The notes: generated by a model not told the origin, from the sequence alone. A DNA stretch of 35,798 bases from Sphingobacteriaceae bacterium (GCA_023251695.1 JAHEYE010000025.1:1-35798); one strand, 5' to 3'. Positions 1 to 9,450 are shown, counted from the stretch's first letter. Numbers and translations are program-made.

Positions 1-2478
1 ACGGTAATTATGTTCTAAGCCCGCATGAAGTGCTCCGTTTAATTTTTGATATCCCCATTCATTTTTATTTATAAGGTACACCATATCCTGCGGCAAATCC
101 CGCAGGATCGCTTTATAATGTACATAAAAACGTGTTTTTTCCCTGTTGCTCTTTTTATCAAAACCAATCGTTCCACCATCCAATCCATCCAATGATTTTA
201 ACTGCAAATAGAAGTTAGATTTTTTAATGAATTTGTCGGTACTTGTTTTGTAATTGAATAAAACAGAAATTGGATTATAGCTATTGATGCTACTTATTGT
301 TTTAGTCGCGCTGTCTAAATAAGCCTGCCCTAAACCTGTACTGAACCACACCGTTAAGTCAAACACATGTTTTACGGCGAGGTAATTTCCATTTAAATGT
401 ATTCCTGCTTTTGCACCATCATAACCATTATACCACAAAGCCGGACGAACCCGCATGTCATATTGTTTCCAATTGGGCGGATTGTAAATATGCGAATCAA
501 ATTTTACATCGATCTTATTCCGCTTCACATTATTCAGCATGTTAACATCGGCCAGGCGATAACTGGGGTCGATGATTACATTTTTTAGTTTGCTTCCTAC
601 ATTAACGGTTGCTGTATAGGTCGTTTTTAATTTTGGTCCCCATCCTATCCATCTCGGCAGTGTTTTTCCCCAGGTCGGTTTTTCGAACCAGGTATTCGGA
701 ATCTGATAATGCAAAGCAGAATCGTTTTTATCAATCACAGTAAAATCAACCGGCATCTGCATGGAGCCAATCCGCTTAAACGTAATCTCATAAATTCCTT
801 TTTTCTTTTTCTTTACACGGCCAATTTTGTAATCGATTGTTTTAGTTGTCTCGAGCCATTCATCAAAAAACCAGTTTAAATCAACACCACTATATTGTAT
901 AATTGAGTTACGGAAATCTTCAGGGTACGGGTGACAAAATTTCCATTGTTTAAAATAATTCTGCATGGCTTTGTCAAACAATGCACGACCCAAAACGTAC
1001 TCGAGATTTTTGAGCATGGTAGCCGTTTTAAAATAAACACTGCTGTAACCGCCACCGTGACGGATGCCCCCGTTAAAATCATCACTGTGCGTATTTAATG
1101 TTACCTCTTCTCCTTTTGTCACCACCGAATTATAATAGCCTGTATAAATTTGCTGATCGACAATGCGGACAGGATAGGTAAATTTATTTTCGTATTTATT
1201 TTTAGGTGAATACTCTTTTACAATGGGCCCATCAATGAATTGATAAGTATCTGCAGTATAAAATTGCGTAAGACCTTCATCTAAAAATGCGCGATAGGTT
1301 TCGTTACTGCCAACCATGCCGAAAAACCAATTGTGTGTTAGTTCGTGAATGAATAAAGAACGGTACCCGGGGTCAAATCCGCCATTGAGCGTCATCATTG
1401 GATATTCCATTCCGTCATTCGCATCAGCACTAATCATTTTCGGGTAATGGTACGGACCGATATTATAACTGTTGACTTCGATAATTTTTGTGAGGAATTG
1501 CGCAGCATTGTACCAACCGGCAGCATGCGGTTCCTGTACCAAAGCAATACAACGGATTCCTTCTATATTAGCTTCACCAATTCGGTAAGTCGGATCTGCA
1601 GTATAGCCAACATCATGCACATTGATGGCGCTGAACTTCCAGGTTTTTTTTGTACCGTCTTTTTTAATAATAGTGCTTGGTGCTGAGTTCCATGGTTTCT
1701 TTAAAAAATTAGAAATGTCCAATTGCTTTCTCAACTCTTCTGGCAACATTTCTTTTTCGTTTACCATTGTTCCTGTTCCGTCGACAATGTAATTGTTCGG
1801 GAAAGTTAACTCCACATAAAACGAACCAAAGTCGCCGTAAAATTCATGATCCATGTGTTGGTCGGTATCCCAGTTAAATTTCCGGTCGAACACTGAAATG
1901 CGGGGATACCAATGCACTAAATCGTAATGTTTGTTGCCAAATACATTAAATGTTTTCATCCGGTTACGGATCACTTCGCGGTCGAAGTAAGTTTTGAAAT
2001 CAATATCAAAGGTAATGGATTCTCCGGAAGGTAATGGTTTTGATAAAATAACTTTCAGAACGGTATTATCCAATTCTGTTTGCAGTTCTTTTCCTTTAAT
2101 GGAGATTTTTTCGACCGTTGTGCCTAAGTCTTTACCGCGGTACTTACCATATTTAAAATTGTAATTATTGTTTTTGTATAAATCGGAGAGATAGGAATCT
2201 TTATTTTGTGCGTTGCTGTATAGATGAAAATAAACAACGGTTAAATCGTTAGGTGAATTATTCCAGTAAGTTAATTCTTCGTGGCCGCTCACAACATCGG
2301 AACTATCGTTAATTTCGGCTTTAATATTATAGTGTACATCCTGTTGCCAATAGCCTTCGTAAGGCTTACGGTTTTTCCAATACAAAGGGTTGGTTACAGA
2401 ACGGTAATCGATGTACTCGTTTTGTGAAAGGTAAACCAAGGGAACAAATATCAACAGTATTAAATGTTTTATACGCAT
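1..2478 (-). CDS. M1 family zinc metallopeptidase (aminopeptidase N-like), C-terminus cut by window edge
   Basis: Read by translating the minus strand: an open frame of 826 codons runs from an ATG at 2478 off the left edge with no stop. Residues 1-18 form a signal peptide (MRIKHLILLIFVPLVYLS), so the protein is exported. The M1 zinc site is complete: HELTH at residues 378-382 and the third ligand E401 in LDEGLTQF, with the expected 18-residue spacing. A GMEYP motif (356-360) matches the substrate-binding GAMEN loop of the family. The peptidase region seems to end near residue 600. From about 665 the sequence changes to short alternating hydrophobic strands rich in Tyr, Gly and Asn (for example YNGYDGAKAGIHLNGNY), resembling an outer-membrane beta-barrel. 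The family removes N-terminal residues from peptides. The role of the C-terminal part is inference. No operon partner is visible. Confidence 0.93.
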   Translation of the reverse strand, partial: MRIKHLILLIFVPLVYLSQNEYIDYRSVTNPLYWKNRKPYEGYWQQDVHYNIKAEINDSSDVVSGHEELTYWNNSPNDLTVVYFHLYSNAQNKDSYLSDLYKNNNYNFKYGKYRGKDLGTTVEKISIKGKELQTELDNTVLKVILSKPLPSGESITFDIDFKTYFDREVIRNRMKTFNVFGNKHYDLVHWYPRISVFDRKFNWDTDQHMDHEFYGDFGSFYVELTFPNNYIVDGTGTMVNEKEMLPEELRKQLDISNFLKKPWNSAPSTIIKKDGTKKTWKFSAINVHDVGYTADPTYRIGEANIEGIRCIALVQEPHAAGWYNAAQFLTKIIEVNSYNIGPYHYPKMISADANDGMEYPMMTLNGGFDPGYRSLFIHELTHNWFFGMVGSNETYRAFLDEGLTQFYTADTYQFIDGPIVKEYSPKNKYENKFTYPVRIVDQQIYTGYYNSVVTKGEEVTLNTHSDDFNGGIRHGGGYSSVYFKTATMLKNLEYVLGRALFDKAMQNYFKQWKFCHPYPEDFRNSIIQYSGVDLNWFFDEWLETTKTIDYKIGRVKKKKKGIYEITFKRIGSMQMPVDFTVIDKNDSALHYQIPNTWFEKPTWGKTLPRWIGWGPKLKTTYTATVNVGSKLKNVIIDPSYRLADVNMLNNVKRNKIDVKFDSHIYNPPNWKQYDMRVRPALWYNGYDGAKAGIHLNGNYLAVKHVFDLTVWFSTGLGQAYLDSATKTISSINSYNPISVLFNYKTSTDKFIKKSNFYLQLKSLDGLDGGTIGFDKKSNREKTRFYVHYKAILRDLPQDMVYLINKNEWGYQKLNGALHAGLEHNYR

Positions 2479-2553
2479 ACCAAGACCTAAATATAGCAAT
2501 TTAGCGGTATTTGTGTAATACTTTTTAATGAACTTTATTTAAAAGTTCTTGGG

Positions 2554-3678
2554 CTAACAGTGGTTAGAAATATTAAGCAGATAATTAAAACCCAATGGCA
2601 GCGTTCTAAGCCTGTTGTAAATGATTTTCAATCTTGTTTCTGAACGGTACGCTGTATGACTAACCCGTTTCATATTCATCATACTACCGAATTCGGCTTC
2701 TGTAATATCCAGTTTCTTAAGGATATATTTTTTATCCGCTTCCATCACTTCCGTAGGATAAATTTCCTGACTCAACTGATTTAATGCTTCATCTTTGGTA
2801 ATCTGCCCACAACAAATAAGTGAAGAAAGGTGGGCCTTCCGGATATCAATGTTGAAGCGCTTTGGTAAAATATACCGGTGATAAAATCTGGTATAAATAG
2901 TTTCCCCATGTTTGGTAACATGTTGCTGCCAGTTATAAACATCCTGTAATTCTTTAAGAGCAGCGCTGCGGTCGTAATTGAGATAGTTAAGAAGAAAGAT
3001 GTTTTTTATACGGCAAATGTTATAATAGTAAAACTTGCGTTTTAGTCCTAACACAGGCAAATGCCTTAGTACTTTTAATTTACTTTGTTTTTTGTAAATA
3101 TCGGTCATGTTCAATGAATCTCCTTTATTATGAATCCAGCAATCGGGCATTATACCTTCCGACCATAAATTATTGCCTGTAAAGATTGTTTTAATATTGT
3201 ATTTATCGGCTGCAAAAAATAAAGCGGCGAGGTAAACATGATCGGTAGGAAATTCAAGATCAATAACCCCGGCTTTCAAATAAGCCTTTTGCAAACTTTT
3301 AAATTCCTCCCAATCCACCACGTAAGTATAGAGATCAACATTTAATTTTTTTGTAAGGATTTCAATATTATGAGATGCGGTTTCTGAATTCCAACCACTG
3401 TCGCAATGTACTGCCAGGGGATTCAGCCCCAATTGTTTTGCTTTATGGAGAAGATAAGAGCTGTCGAGTCCACCACTTATACCAACTATACAATCGTACT
3501 TTTGATCCGGTTTCTTTACTCTTTGAACGAGTGTTTTAAGGTCTGCTTTACTATAGGAATGTTTACTTTTCCTATCATGATATCCCTCACAATAATTACA
3601 AACCCCTTTTTCGTTAAATGAAATATCTTCAACCGTATTATCCAGAATACAGTTTTCACATTGATTAATAAAATTCAT
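2554..3678 (-). CDS. N-acetyl sugar amidotransferase (PP-loop ATPase, WbpG/PseA/LegX-like)
   Basis: A 374-residue protein of the ATP-pyrophosphatase family that amidates surface N-acetyl sugars, using ammonia from a glutamine amidotransferase partner (HisH/HisF-like). The N-terminus carries two CxxC pairs (C7/C10 and C27/C30) that look like a zinc site. The PP-loop is SGGLDSS at 68-74, preceded by the strand DCIVGI. Downstream motifs such as the TGNNLWSEG region fit the family. The start is ATG and the length is typical. Relatives usually sit in O-antigen, pseudaminic or legionaminic acid clusters with their glutaminase. Here the gene stands alone between a peptidase and nadC, and no HisH/HisF-like partner or sugar gene is in the window. 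The family is clear; the exact sugar substrate is not. Confidence 0.88.
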   Translation of the reverse strand: MNFINQCENCILDNTVEDISFNEKGVCNYCEGYHDRKSKHSYSKADLKTLVQRVKKPDQKYDCIVGISGGLDSSYLLHKAKQLGLNPLAVHCDSGWNSETASHNIEILTKKLNVDLYTYVVDWEEFKSLQKAYLKAGVIDLEFPTDHVYLAALFFAADKYNIKTIFTGNNLWSEGIMPDCWIHNKGDSLNMTDIYKKQSKLKVLRHLPVLGLKRKFYYYNICRIKNIFLLNYLNYDRSAALKELQDVYNWQQHVTKHGETIYTRFYHRYILPKRFNIDIRKAHLSSLICCGQITKDEALNQLSQEIYPTEVMEADKKYILKKLDITEAEFGSMMNMKRVSHTAYRSETRLKIIYNRLRTLPLGFNYLLNISNHC

Positions 3679-3725
3679 TGCGGAAGCTTTTGAATAAAAC
3701 GCAAAAACTTACACTTTATTGTGTT

Positions 3726-4595
3726 TTAACGAATAGCCTTTAAACTAAGGTCAAGACTTTTTACATGGTGGGTTAAACTGCCTACAGATATAAAATCGAC
3801 ACCGCATTTGGCGTAATCGGCAATGTTTTTTTCGGTGATACCGCCTGAAGATTCAACCTCAAAACGGCGTTTAATTAGTTTTACGGCTTCTTTGGTTTGC
3901 GCAGGCGTATAATTATCGAGCATGATGCGCTGAATCCCTCCGCGCTTTAAAACTTTTTTTACATCGTTTAAACTGCGGGTTTCCACTTCAATATTCAATT
4001 GGAGTTTTTTATTGTTTATATAAGAATTAGCTGCATTTATGGCCTGCACAATACCGCCCGCAAAATCGATGTGATTATCCTTTATTAAAATCATATCGAA
4101 CAAACCATAGCGGTGATTAGCGCCACCACCAATCACTACGGCCCACTTTTCAAAAAAACGGAAACCGGGCGTTGTTTTGCGTGTATCAATAACTTTTGCT
4201 TTGGTTCCTTTGCAAAGCGACTGAAGGTATTTTGTTTTGGTAGCGATACCACTCATGCGCTGCATTACGTTTAAGATGAGGCGTTCGGCGGTTAACAACG
4301 TTTGTGTATTGCCTTCCAATGTAAAAACAATGTCGCCCTTTTTTACTTTGCGGCCATCTTTCATCAAAACTTTTACAACAATACTTTTGTCAATGATTCG
4401 GAGTATTTCAACGGCTGCCGTAATGCCGGCAATAATACCATCTTCCTTTACCAGCAATTGCATTTTGCCTTTATGACCGGCCGGAATGGTAGCAAGTGCG
4501 GTATGATCGCCTTCACGTACATCTTCTTTGAAAGCGCGATGCACAAATTTTTTAAAATTAAAATGTTTTTCGTGAAGCAGGATGTAACTACTCAT
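3726..4595 (-). CDS. nadC: nicotinate-nucleotide pyrophosphorylase (carboxylating)
   Basis: Quinolinate phosphoribosyltransferase: converts quinolinate and PRPP to nicotinate mononucleotide, CO2 and pyrophosphate in de novo NAD synthesis, in the cytoplasm. Family motifs are all present: ERLILNVMQRMSGIAT, DTRKTTPGFR (about 137-146), GGGANHRYGL (about 157-166), IKDNHI, and the C-terminal SSGGI and SVGSLTH segments that line the phosphate site. The frame stays open four codons further to a TTG at 4607, but the ATG at 4595 gives a normal N-terminus (MSSYILLHEK, 289 residues) and an 8-bp overlap with the stop of the preceding DUF4783 gene, which suggests translational coupling. nadA and nadB are not in the window. 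Confidence 0.96.
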   Translation of the reverse strand: MSSYILLHEKHFNFKKFVHRAFKEDVREGDHTALATIPAGHKGKMQLLVKEDGIIAGITAAVEILRIIDKSIVVKVLMKDGRKVKKGDIVFTLEGNTQTLLTAERLILNVMQRMSGIATKTKYLQSLCKGTKAKVIDTRKTTPGFRFFEKWAVVIGGGANHRYGLFDMILIKDNHIDFAGGIVQAINAANSYINNKKLQLNIEVETRSLNDVKKVLKRGGIQRIMLDNYTPAQTKEAVKLIKRRFEVESSGGITEKNIADYAKCGVDFISVGSLTHHVKSLDLSLKAIR

Positions 4596-4959
4596 TTTCG
4601 TTTTCAATCCTGAATTGCGAGATTAAATTGCGGCGCAATAAAATAGATACGCGGAATTTTCCGTTTGCAGTTTCCAATGAGCCACTCACAAACTGTACAC
4701 TTTGGTTAACTGTACGTGAGTGTGAAACTGTAAAATTTTTAATGCTATGCTTTTCGAAAAAATATTTTATGTTGGCTTCGGCTTGGGCTTTGCTGAGTAA
4801 ATCTTCCTGATTTAAAATTTTCACGGTAAGTTTTTCATCAAAAAATTTAACCAATTCGGATGACTTACCACCTTTTATCGCAGCAACAACATCATCCGTT
4901 ACATCAAATGCCGCGAATGAAGAAGAAAGAAAAAAGAATATAGATACCAGTAATTTCAT
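4588..4959 (-). CDS. DUF4783-type exported protein
   Basis: A 123-residue protein with a signal peptide (residues 1-17, MKLLVSIFFFLSSSFAA) followed by a small alpha+beta domain. The motif order (DDVVAAIKGGKSSELVKFFDEKLTV, then AQAEANIKYFFEKH, then a strand-rich C-terminus with NGKFRVSILLRR) matches the DUF4783 family of Bacteroidota, which resembles the NTF2/SnoaL-like fold. No biochemical role is established for that family. It overlaps the start of nadC by 8 bp, so the two are almost certainly co-transcribed, and it is divergent from rlmH across 47 bp. This gene neighbourhood is common in the phylum. The exported location makes a direct part in NAD synthesis unlikely. Confidence 0.85.
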   Translation of the reverse strand: MKLLVSIFFFLSSSFAAFDVTDDVVAAIKGGKSSELVKFFDEKLTVKILNQEDLLSKAQAEANIKYFFEKHSIKNFTVSHSRTVNQSVQFVSGSLETANGKFRVSILLRRNLISQFRIENENE

Positions 4960-5006
4960 TTATCATTAATAGGTGCTAAATTTACTAAATTATACGCTTT
5001 ATATAA

Positions 5007-5480
5007 ATGAAGGTTACCTTACTGCAAATAGATAAAACGACTGAGAATTACTTAAACGAAGGGATTGCCATTTACCTCAAGCGTTTAAAGAACTATACAG
5101 TATTGGAAATTAGCACAATAAACGTGCCAAAGACGGTGCGAATGCGGCCCGAAGCAGAACAGAAAAGCGAAGAAGCGAAACGGATCTTGAAACAAATCAA
5201 GGAAAACGACCATTTAGTGATTTTGGATGAAGGCGGAAATTTGTTAAATTCAGTCGGTTTTAGCGAGTTTTTAAGCAAAAAGGCCGTTCAAAATGTTAAA
5301 AACATGGTTTTTCTTATAGGAGGACCTTACGGCTTTGATGAAAGTATTTACAAAAGGGCCAATTATAAATTATCACTGTCTCCAATGACCTTTTCGCATC
5401 AAATGGTGCGTTTATTCTTTATGGAACAGCTTTATCGTGCTTATAGTATTCTTAAGGGTGAGAAATATCATCATATTTAG
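5007..5480 (+). CDS. rlmH: 23S rRNA (pseudouridine1915-N3)-methyltransferase
   Basis: A 157-residue SPOUT-class methyltransferase, the usual length for RlmH (former YbeA). It methylates pseudouridine 1915 of 23S rRNA in helix 69 using S-adenosylmethionine and acts on assembled 70S ribosomes as a homodimer. Visible family motifs are LDEGG in the middle, FLIGGPYGF (the SAM-binding trefoil knot), and the nearly invariant C-terminal block LSPMTFSHQMVRLFFMEQLY ending YHHI. The ATG start follows a short AT-rich leader. It is divergent from the DUF4783-nadC pair. Confidence 0.97.
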   Translation: MKVTLLQIDKTTENYLNEGIAIYLKRLKNYTVLEISTINVPKTVRMRPEAEQKSEEAKRILKQIKENDHLVILDEGGNLLNSVGFSEFLSKKAVQNVKNMVFLIGGPYGFDESIYKRANYKLSLSPMTFSHQMVRLFFMEQLYRAYSILKGEKYHHI

Positions 5481-5585
5481 AACCTACTGAAAATCAAGTA
5501 TCTAAATCCTCACCTAAACGCCCCTCAACATCCCGGTTTTAACAAAAAAACAGATTTTGTAAAACCAATTTGGGTCTTTATAGGT

Positions 5586-5593
5586 TATCTTTG
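5586..5593 (+). promoter_or_regulatory. TAnnTTTG -7 promoter element for the desaturase
   Basis: TATCTTTG matches the Bacteroidota -7 consensus TAnnTTTG at all fixed positions. Transcription would begin near 5598-5600, downstream of the in-frame TTG at 5570, so that TTG cannot be the start if this promoter is used. The next in-frame start, GTG at 5615, lies about 15 nt beyond. The -33 half is weak: TTTG at 5556 is 26 bp away, further than usual. Confidence 0.5.
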
Positions 5594-5614
5594 ACCGAAT
5601 TTAAATTTCATCCT

Positions 5615-6721
5615 GTGAACCAAAATAATATTATCCGATTCAACAATGCTAACCGACAGTTTTACCAAACTGTAAAAAGAAGAGTTGACGAATATTTTAA
5701 GGAACGTAACTTATCTAAGTTCGGTAATTACAAAATGGTTCTAAAGACCATTGCAATGTTTGTTATTTTTCTAGGGCCTTATGCGCTTTTAATGTCAAAC
5801 GTTTTCACGAATGGTTACGCACAAATCGGACTATGGATTTTGATGGGTGTTGGTATGAGTGGTGTTGGTTTATCGGTTATGCACGATGCTAATCACGGCA
5901 GCTATTCAAAAAATCATAAAATAAATAAATTGATGTCGTTTAGCATGACGCTTATCGGCGGCAGTTCTTTAAACTGGCAGTTACAGCATAATAATTTACA
6001 TCACACCTTCACCAATATCGAAGGGCATGATGAAGACATTGCTCCATTAGGATTTTTACGTTTCTCACCTCACTCTCAGTATAAAAAAATTCACCGCTTC
6101 CAATTCTTATACGCCTGGTTTTTCTATGGTTTAATGACATTAATGTGGGCCTTCACGAAAGATTTTTCGCAGTTGATCCGTTATAATAAAATGGGTTTGT
6201 TGAAAGGACATAACACAACTTTCAAAAGTGAATTGATTAAATTATCTATTCATAAAGTAATTTATCTTGGTTATAACCTGGCTTTGCCTTTAATTTTCAT
6301 TCATGCAGCCTGGTGGCAAATTGCTTTAGGTTTTGGTGCCATGCACTTTACCTGTGGATTAATTTTAGCACTTATCTTCCAGCCTGCGCACGTTGTTGAG
6401 ATGACTGAATTTCCTACTCCGGTTAGTCCGGAATCCTTAACGATGGAAGATGACTGGGCTTCGCACCAAATGAAAACAACGGCTAATTTTGCACAGAAGA
6501 ATGTGGTACTTTCATGGTTTGTAGGAGGTTTGAATTATCAGATCGAACATCATTTATTCCCTAACATTTGTCACGTACATTACAAAAAAATCGCGCCTAT
6601 TATTAAGGAAACTGCTAAGGAATTTAATTTGCCTTACCATTCCAAATCAACATTCATCGGGGCGGTTATTTCCCACGCTAAGGTGTTGTATCAACTGGGC
6701 AGACAGCCACAGATGGCTTAG
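5615..6721 (+). CDS. membrane fatty acid desaturase (acyl-lipid/acyl-CoA type)
   Basis: A membrane di-iron desaturase that introduces a double bond into fatty acyl chains, adjusting membrane fluidity. The three histidine boxes are present and in order: HDANHG, then HNNLHH about 40 residues on, and QIEHHLFP near the C-terminus. Hydrophobic stretches lie around MVLKTIAMFVIFLGPYALLM, the segment before box 1, and two more in the middle (VIYLGYNLALPLIFI and the following stretch). The HxxxH...HxxHH...QxxHH pattern, with Q before the last box, is that of front-end and related desaturases, but no cytochrome b5 domain is fused. The GTG at 5615 (VNQNNIIRF, 368 residues) is preferred over the in-frame TTG at 5570 because a good promoter box lies between them. 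The neighbouring AsmA-like gene is convergent. Confidence 0.9.
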   Translation: MNQNNIIRFNNANRQFYQTVKRRVDEYFKERNLSKFGNYKMVLKTIAMFVIFLGPYALLMSNVFTNGYAQIGLWILMGVGMSGVGLSVMHDANHGSYSKNHKINKLMSFSMTLIGGSSLNWQLQHNNLHHTFTNIEGHDEDIAPLGFLRFSPHSQYKKIHRFQFLYAWFFYGLMTLMWAFTKDFSQLIRYNKMGLLKGHNTTFKSELIKLSIHKVIYLGYNLALPLIFIHAAWWQIALGFGAMHFTCGLILALIFQPAHVVEMTEFPTPVSPESLTMEDDWASHQMKTTANFAQKNVVLSWFVGGLNYQIEHHLFPNICHVHYKKIAPIIKETAKEFNLPYHSKSTFIGAVISHAKVLYQLGRQPQMA

Positions 6722-6761
6722 TCCCGTTGGATTTAAATTCAGAAATTTTGTAAGCTATTGA

Positions 6762-9368
6762 TTAGAAATCTTCGTCGTCCTCATCCTTCTTTTTAGGCTG
6801 AAGATTATTTTGCTTTTTCTTATCCTTCCCGTCACCTACTTCTATTTTAAATTTCTGGTCGCCCTTTTTAGGCTCGTTTTTTATAAGTGTGGTGTCTTTT
6901 TTAAAAAGCCCGAATTCCTCTTTTAAGATTTGTTTAAGCGTTTGTTTTTCCACTTTGATGTCGTCGCCTATTTTTTGTTTTAAACCTTTGCGGTCGTATT
7001 TAATAATGGGTTCATCCACGGTGCCCGTCATTGAAATATAAACGCTGCGTCTGTTATCCGGATCATTTTCCACAAACTCCAGTTCCTCATCCAATTGTTT
7101 ATTGGCGCGTTTCTTACTCGCCAGTAATTCACTCAACAATAATTTGATGTGGTAATCAATTTCATTCTTAAAAGTGTGTTTTCCCCACAGCTCCATATTC
7201 AAAGCCGAATTTTTAATGTATGTTTTGGGAATGGTGATGACCTGGTTTTTGATATCGAAAGAACTTTGTAGACTGGAAAACCTTATATCGCGTAGTTCAC
7301 TTACTTCTACATATTTCGCTAAACTCTCTAAAGGTTTAAAATCAACCAGCCGCCCCTGCTCTATCGTTAAATTTCCATTGGCGATAACACTTTGCAGATA
7401 GCAATTCAAGTCCTTCGACCAATTTCCGGTAAAGTTTACTGTTGCTGTCGCAAATCCTTTTAAATGCTTATCACATAAAGTACTTTGTCCGAAATTATTG
7501 AACGCATAAAACATCTTTGTCAGATTAATGTTTTGCAGATCTGATGCAGCCTTAATCTTGATCATTTCACCGCTTGCATCAGCAAAGGCATTCACCTGCG
7601 CTTTTCCGTCCATCGTTACAAGAGAAATATTTTCTGCTGCAATTTTTTGGTCATGAATGGTGACATTACCCGCAACTTCCTGCGCCCGGAATTTTGAAAA
7701 ACTAAAGTTCGTAATTGAAGCATTCAGATCGAAATTCAAATTAACCGGAATATTGACTTTTTCCGAAGAAGAATTAGAACCGCCATAAAGCACGTCTTCC
7801 AAAGCGAGTGTATTACTTTTTAATGCCGCATTTATAACTAAGGGTTGCTTTGCATCAAACAAATAATTTAAAAATCCGGGTAATTCCCCATTTAATTCGA
7901 TATCAGAACTACCCATCAGCAATTTGAAATTATTCACGGCAACGCTGCGTTTGCTTAATTCGAAACTGCCTTCAATGATATTGATCTCATTTTGTTTGCC
8001 TTTGAACTTCGCTTTTATATTTTTCAAAGTAGCCGAACCATCGGCACTTATATTTGGCGAAAAAGCCGATTGTTTCATTTCATTTAAATTCCCCTTTATC
8101 TGTGCCTTTAATTGCACTTTTCCTGAAACGTACTCTAAAGTATCAATTGGCCAAAAGCGGTCAACATCTTCCAGCTTTGCGTTTAACGCGCCACCCACGT
8201 TAATGTAGGGATCAGATAAATTGGTGATTAAACAATAACCGTTTACAGCATTACTATCCAAATCTGCAGAAATGGTTTGAAGATTGAGATAATCATCTTT
8301 CTCATTAACACTTAACTTACCTTGAACATTTACATGCTTTAATTGCATGTTTTGCTGTTTGTAAGTAATCGTAGCATCCTTCACGCCAAATTCGGCATTG
8401 ATGTTTATTTTTTTGCCGGACTTATACTTCAAATGCCCTTCACTGAAAAAATTCCCATCACTTTTGTAATCGTTCATGCGCGAAGCGTATTTTTCGGGCA
8501 ATAAGGATAAGAGTGAGGCGATATCCAGATTTTTTCCGGTAAAATTCAGATCAGCCGTTTCCAGACTATCCGAATAATTAAAATTTCCAACCGTTGCAAA
8601 ATATATTTCATTCAATGCGAATTCGGCTTTGCTGATCGTATAGTTCGTTTTGTTTATGTCGAGCTCCAGATCGTATTTAAGGTTTTTCTGATTTAGTAAA
8701 TTTGTTTTGTTTACGGTCAGATATTCCAAATGGGCTTTACCCTGAGTTTGCAATGCGTATGCATCAGTTCCAAAATCTCCCGCAAAAGATGCTTCTTTGA
8801 ACGATAAACTCAGTTTCACTTTTTGTTCGGCATTCCTATATTTTAAATTTATATTATGCAGAGTAATATTCTTCAATGCGAATTTCACATTCTCTGTTCC
8901 CTGCCCTTCACTTTTTTTCCAGAAAATATAATTAGGTTTCCCGCTTTTACTTACTCCCGGGTTGAATTGGGCTCCATTTACATTTATTTTATTGATGGTA
9001 TAATTCTTATTCCACAGATCCTTCAGGTTAAACATCATCAAAATGTTTTCGGCAAAGATTAATGTATCCCTTTCTTTCTTTTCAAGTGCCTCAAGAATCA
9101 AAACATTCTTAAACTCGAGTGCGCATTTCGGGAAAGACTTAATAAATGTTAAATCAATATCAGCCGGGTCGACTTTTACTTCTGATTTCAGGTTTTTGTT
9201 GAGTTCTGCGATAACGACCGACTTCACTTCATTTTCATAAATAAAAACAAGGGATACGGCTGCAATGCCCAGTATCAGTACAATTCCAAGAAGCCAAAGA
9301 ATCGTTTTGAATAAAAAACGGAATGGCCTGAATGCCTTTTTTTCGGGTATGGGTGCAGAATTTTCCAA
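6762..9368 (-). CDS. AsmA-family outer-membrane biogenesis protein
   Basis: An 868-residue protein with a short basic cytoplasmic start, one membrane segment (about 19-43, LFKTILWLLGIVLILGIAAV) and a long beta-rich periplasmic body. The segment after the helix (VVIAELNKNLKSEVKVDPADIDLTFIKSFPKCALEFKNV, described in part) is the typical AsmA N-terminal pattern. Repeated NITLHNINL-like strands and a C-terminal AsmA_2-like region (LTIEQGRLVDFKPLESLAKYV) follow. AsmA/TamB/YhdP proteins form long grooves that are thought to carry phospholipids between membranes. The C-terminus is a charged tail ending KKKDEDDEDF. No ATG is near the N-terminus, so TTG at 9368 is the likely start. The gene is convergent with the desaturase. 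Confidence 0.85.
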   Translation of the reverse strand: MENSAPIPEKKAFRPFRFLFKTILWLLGIVLILGIAAVSLVFIYENEVKSVVIAELNKNLKSEVKVDPADIDLTFIKSFPKCALEFKNVLILEALEKKERDTLIFAENILMMFNLKDLWNKNYTINKINVNGAQFNPGVSKSGKPNYIFWKKSEGQGTENVKFALKNITLHNINLKYRNAEQKVKLSLSFKEASFAGDFGTDAYALQTQGKAHLEYLTVNKTNLLNQKNLKYDLELDINKTNYTISKAEFALNEIYFATVGNFNYSDSLETADLNFTGKNLDIASLLSLLPEKYASRMNDYKSDGNFFSEGHLKYKSGKKININAEFGVKDATITYKQQNMQLKHVNVQGKLSVNEKDDYLNLQTISADLDSNAVNGYCLITNLSDPYINVGGALNAKLEDVDRFWPIDTLEYVSGKVQLKAQIKGNLNEMKQSAFSPNISADGSATLKNIKAKFKGKQNEINIIEGSFELSKRSVAVNNFKLLMGSSDIELNGELPGFLNYLFDAKQPLVINAALKSNTLALEDVLYGGSNSSSEKVNIPVNLNFDLNASITNFSFSKFRAQEVAGNVTIHDQKIAAENISLVTMDGKAQVNAFADASGEMIKIKAASDLQNINLTKMFYAFNNFGQSTLCDKHLKGFATATVNFTGNWSKDLNCYLQSVIANGNLTIEQGRLVDFKPLESLAKYVEVSELRDIRFSSLQSSFDIKNQVITIPKTYIKNSALNMELWGKHTFKNEIDYHIKLLLSELLASKKRANKQLDEELEFVENDPDNRRSVYISMTGTVDEPIIKYDRKGLKQKIGDDIKVEKQTLKQILKEEFGLFKKDTTLIKNEPKKGDQKFKIEVGDGKDKKKQNNLQPKKKDEDDEDF

Positions 9369-9450
9369 TAAACTAATTTGAAAATAAAAACAAAACGGAT
9401 GAAGCTCCTTTCTGTTTTATTTAAACAATAACGTTTTAATAAAAGAAATG

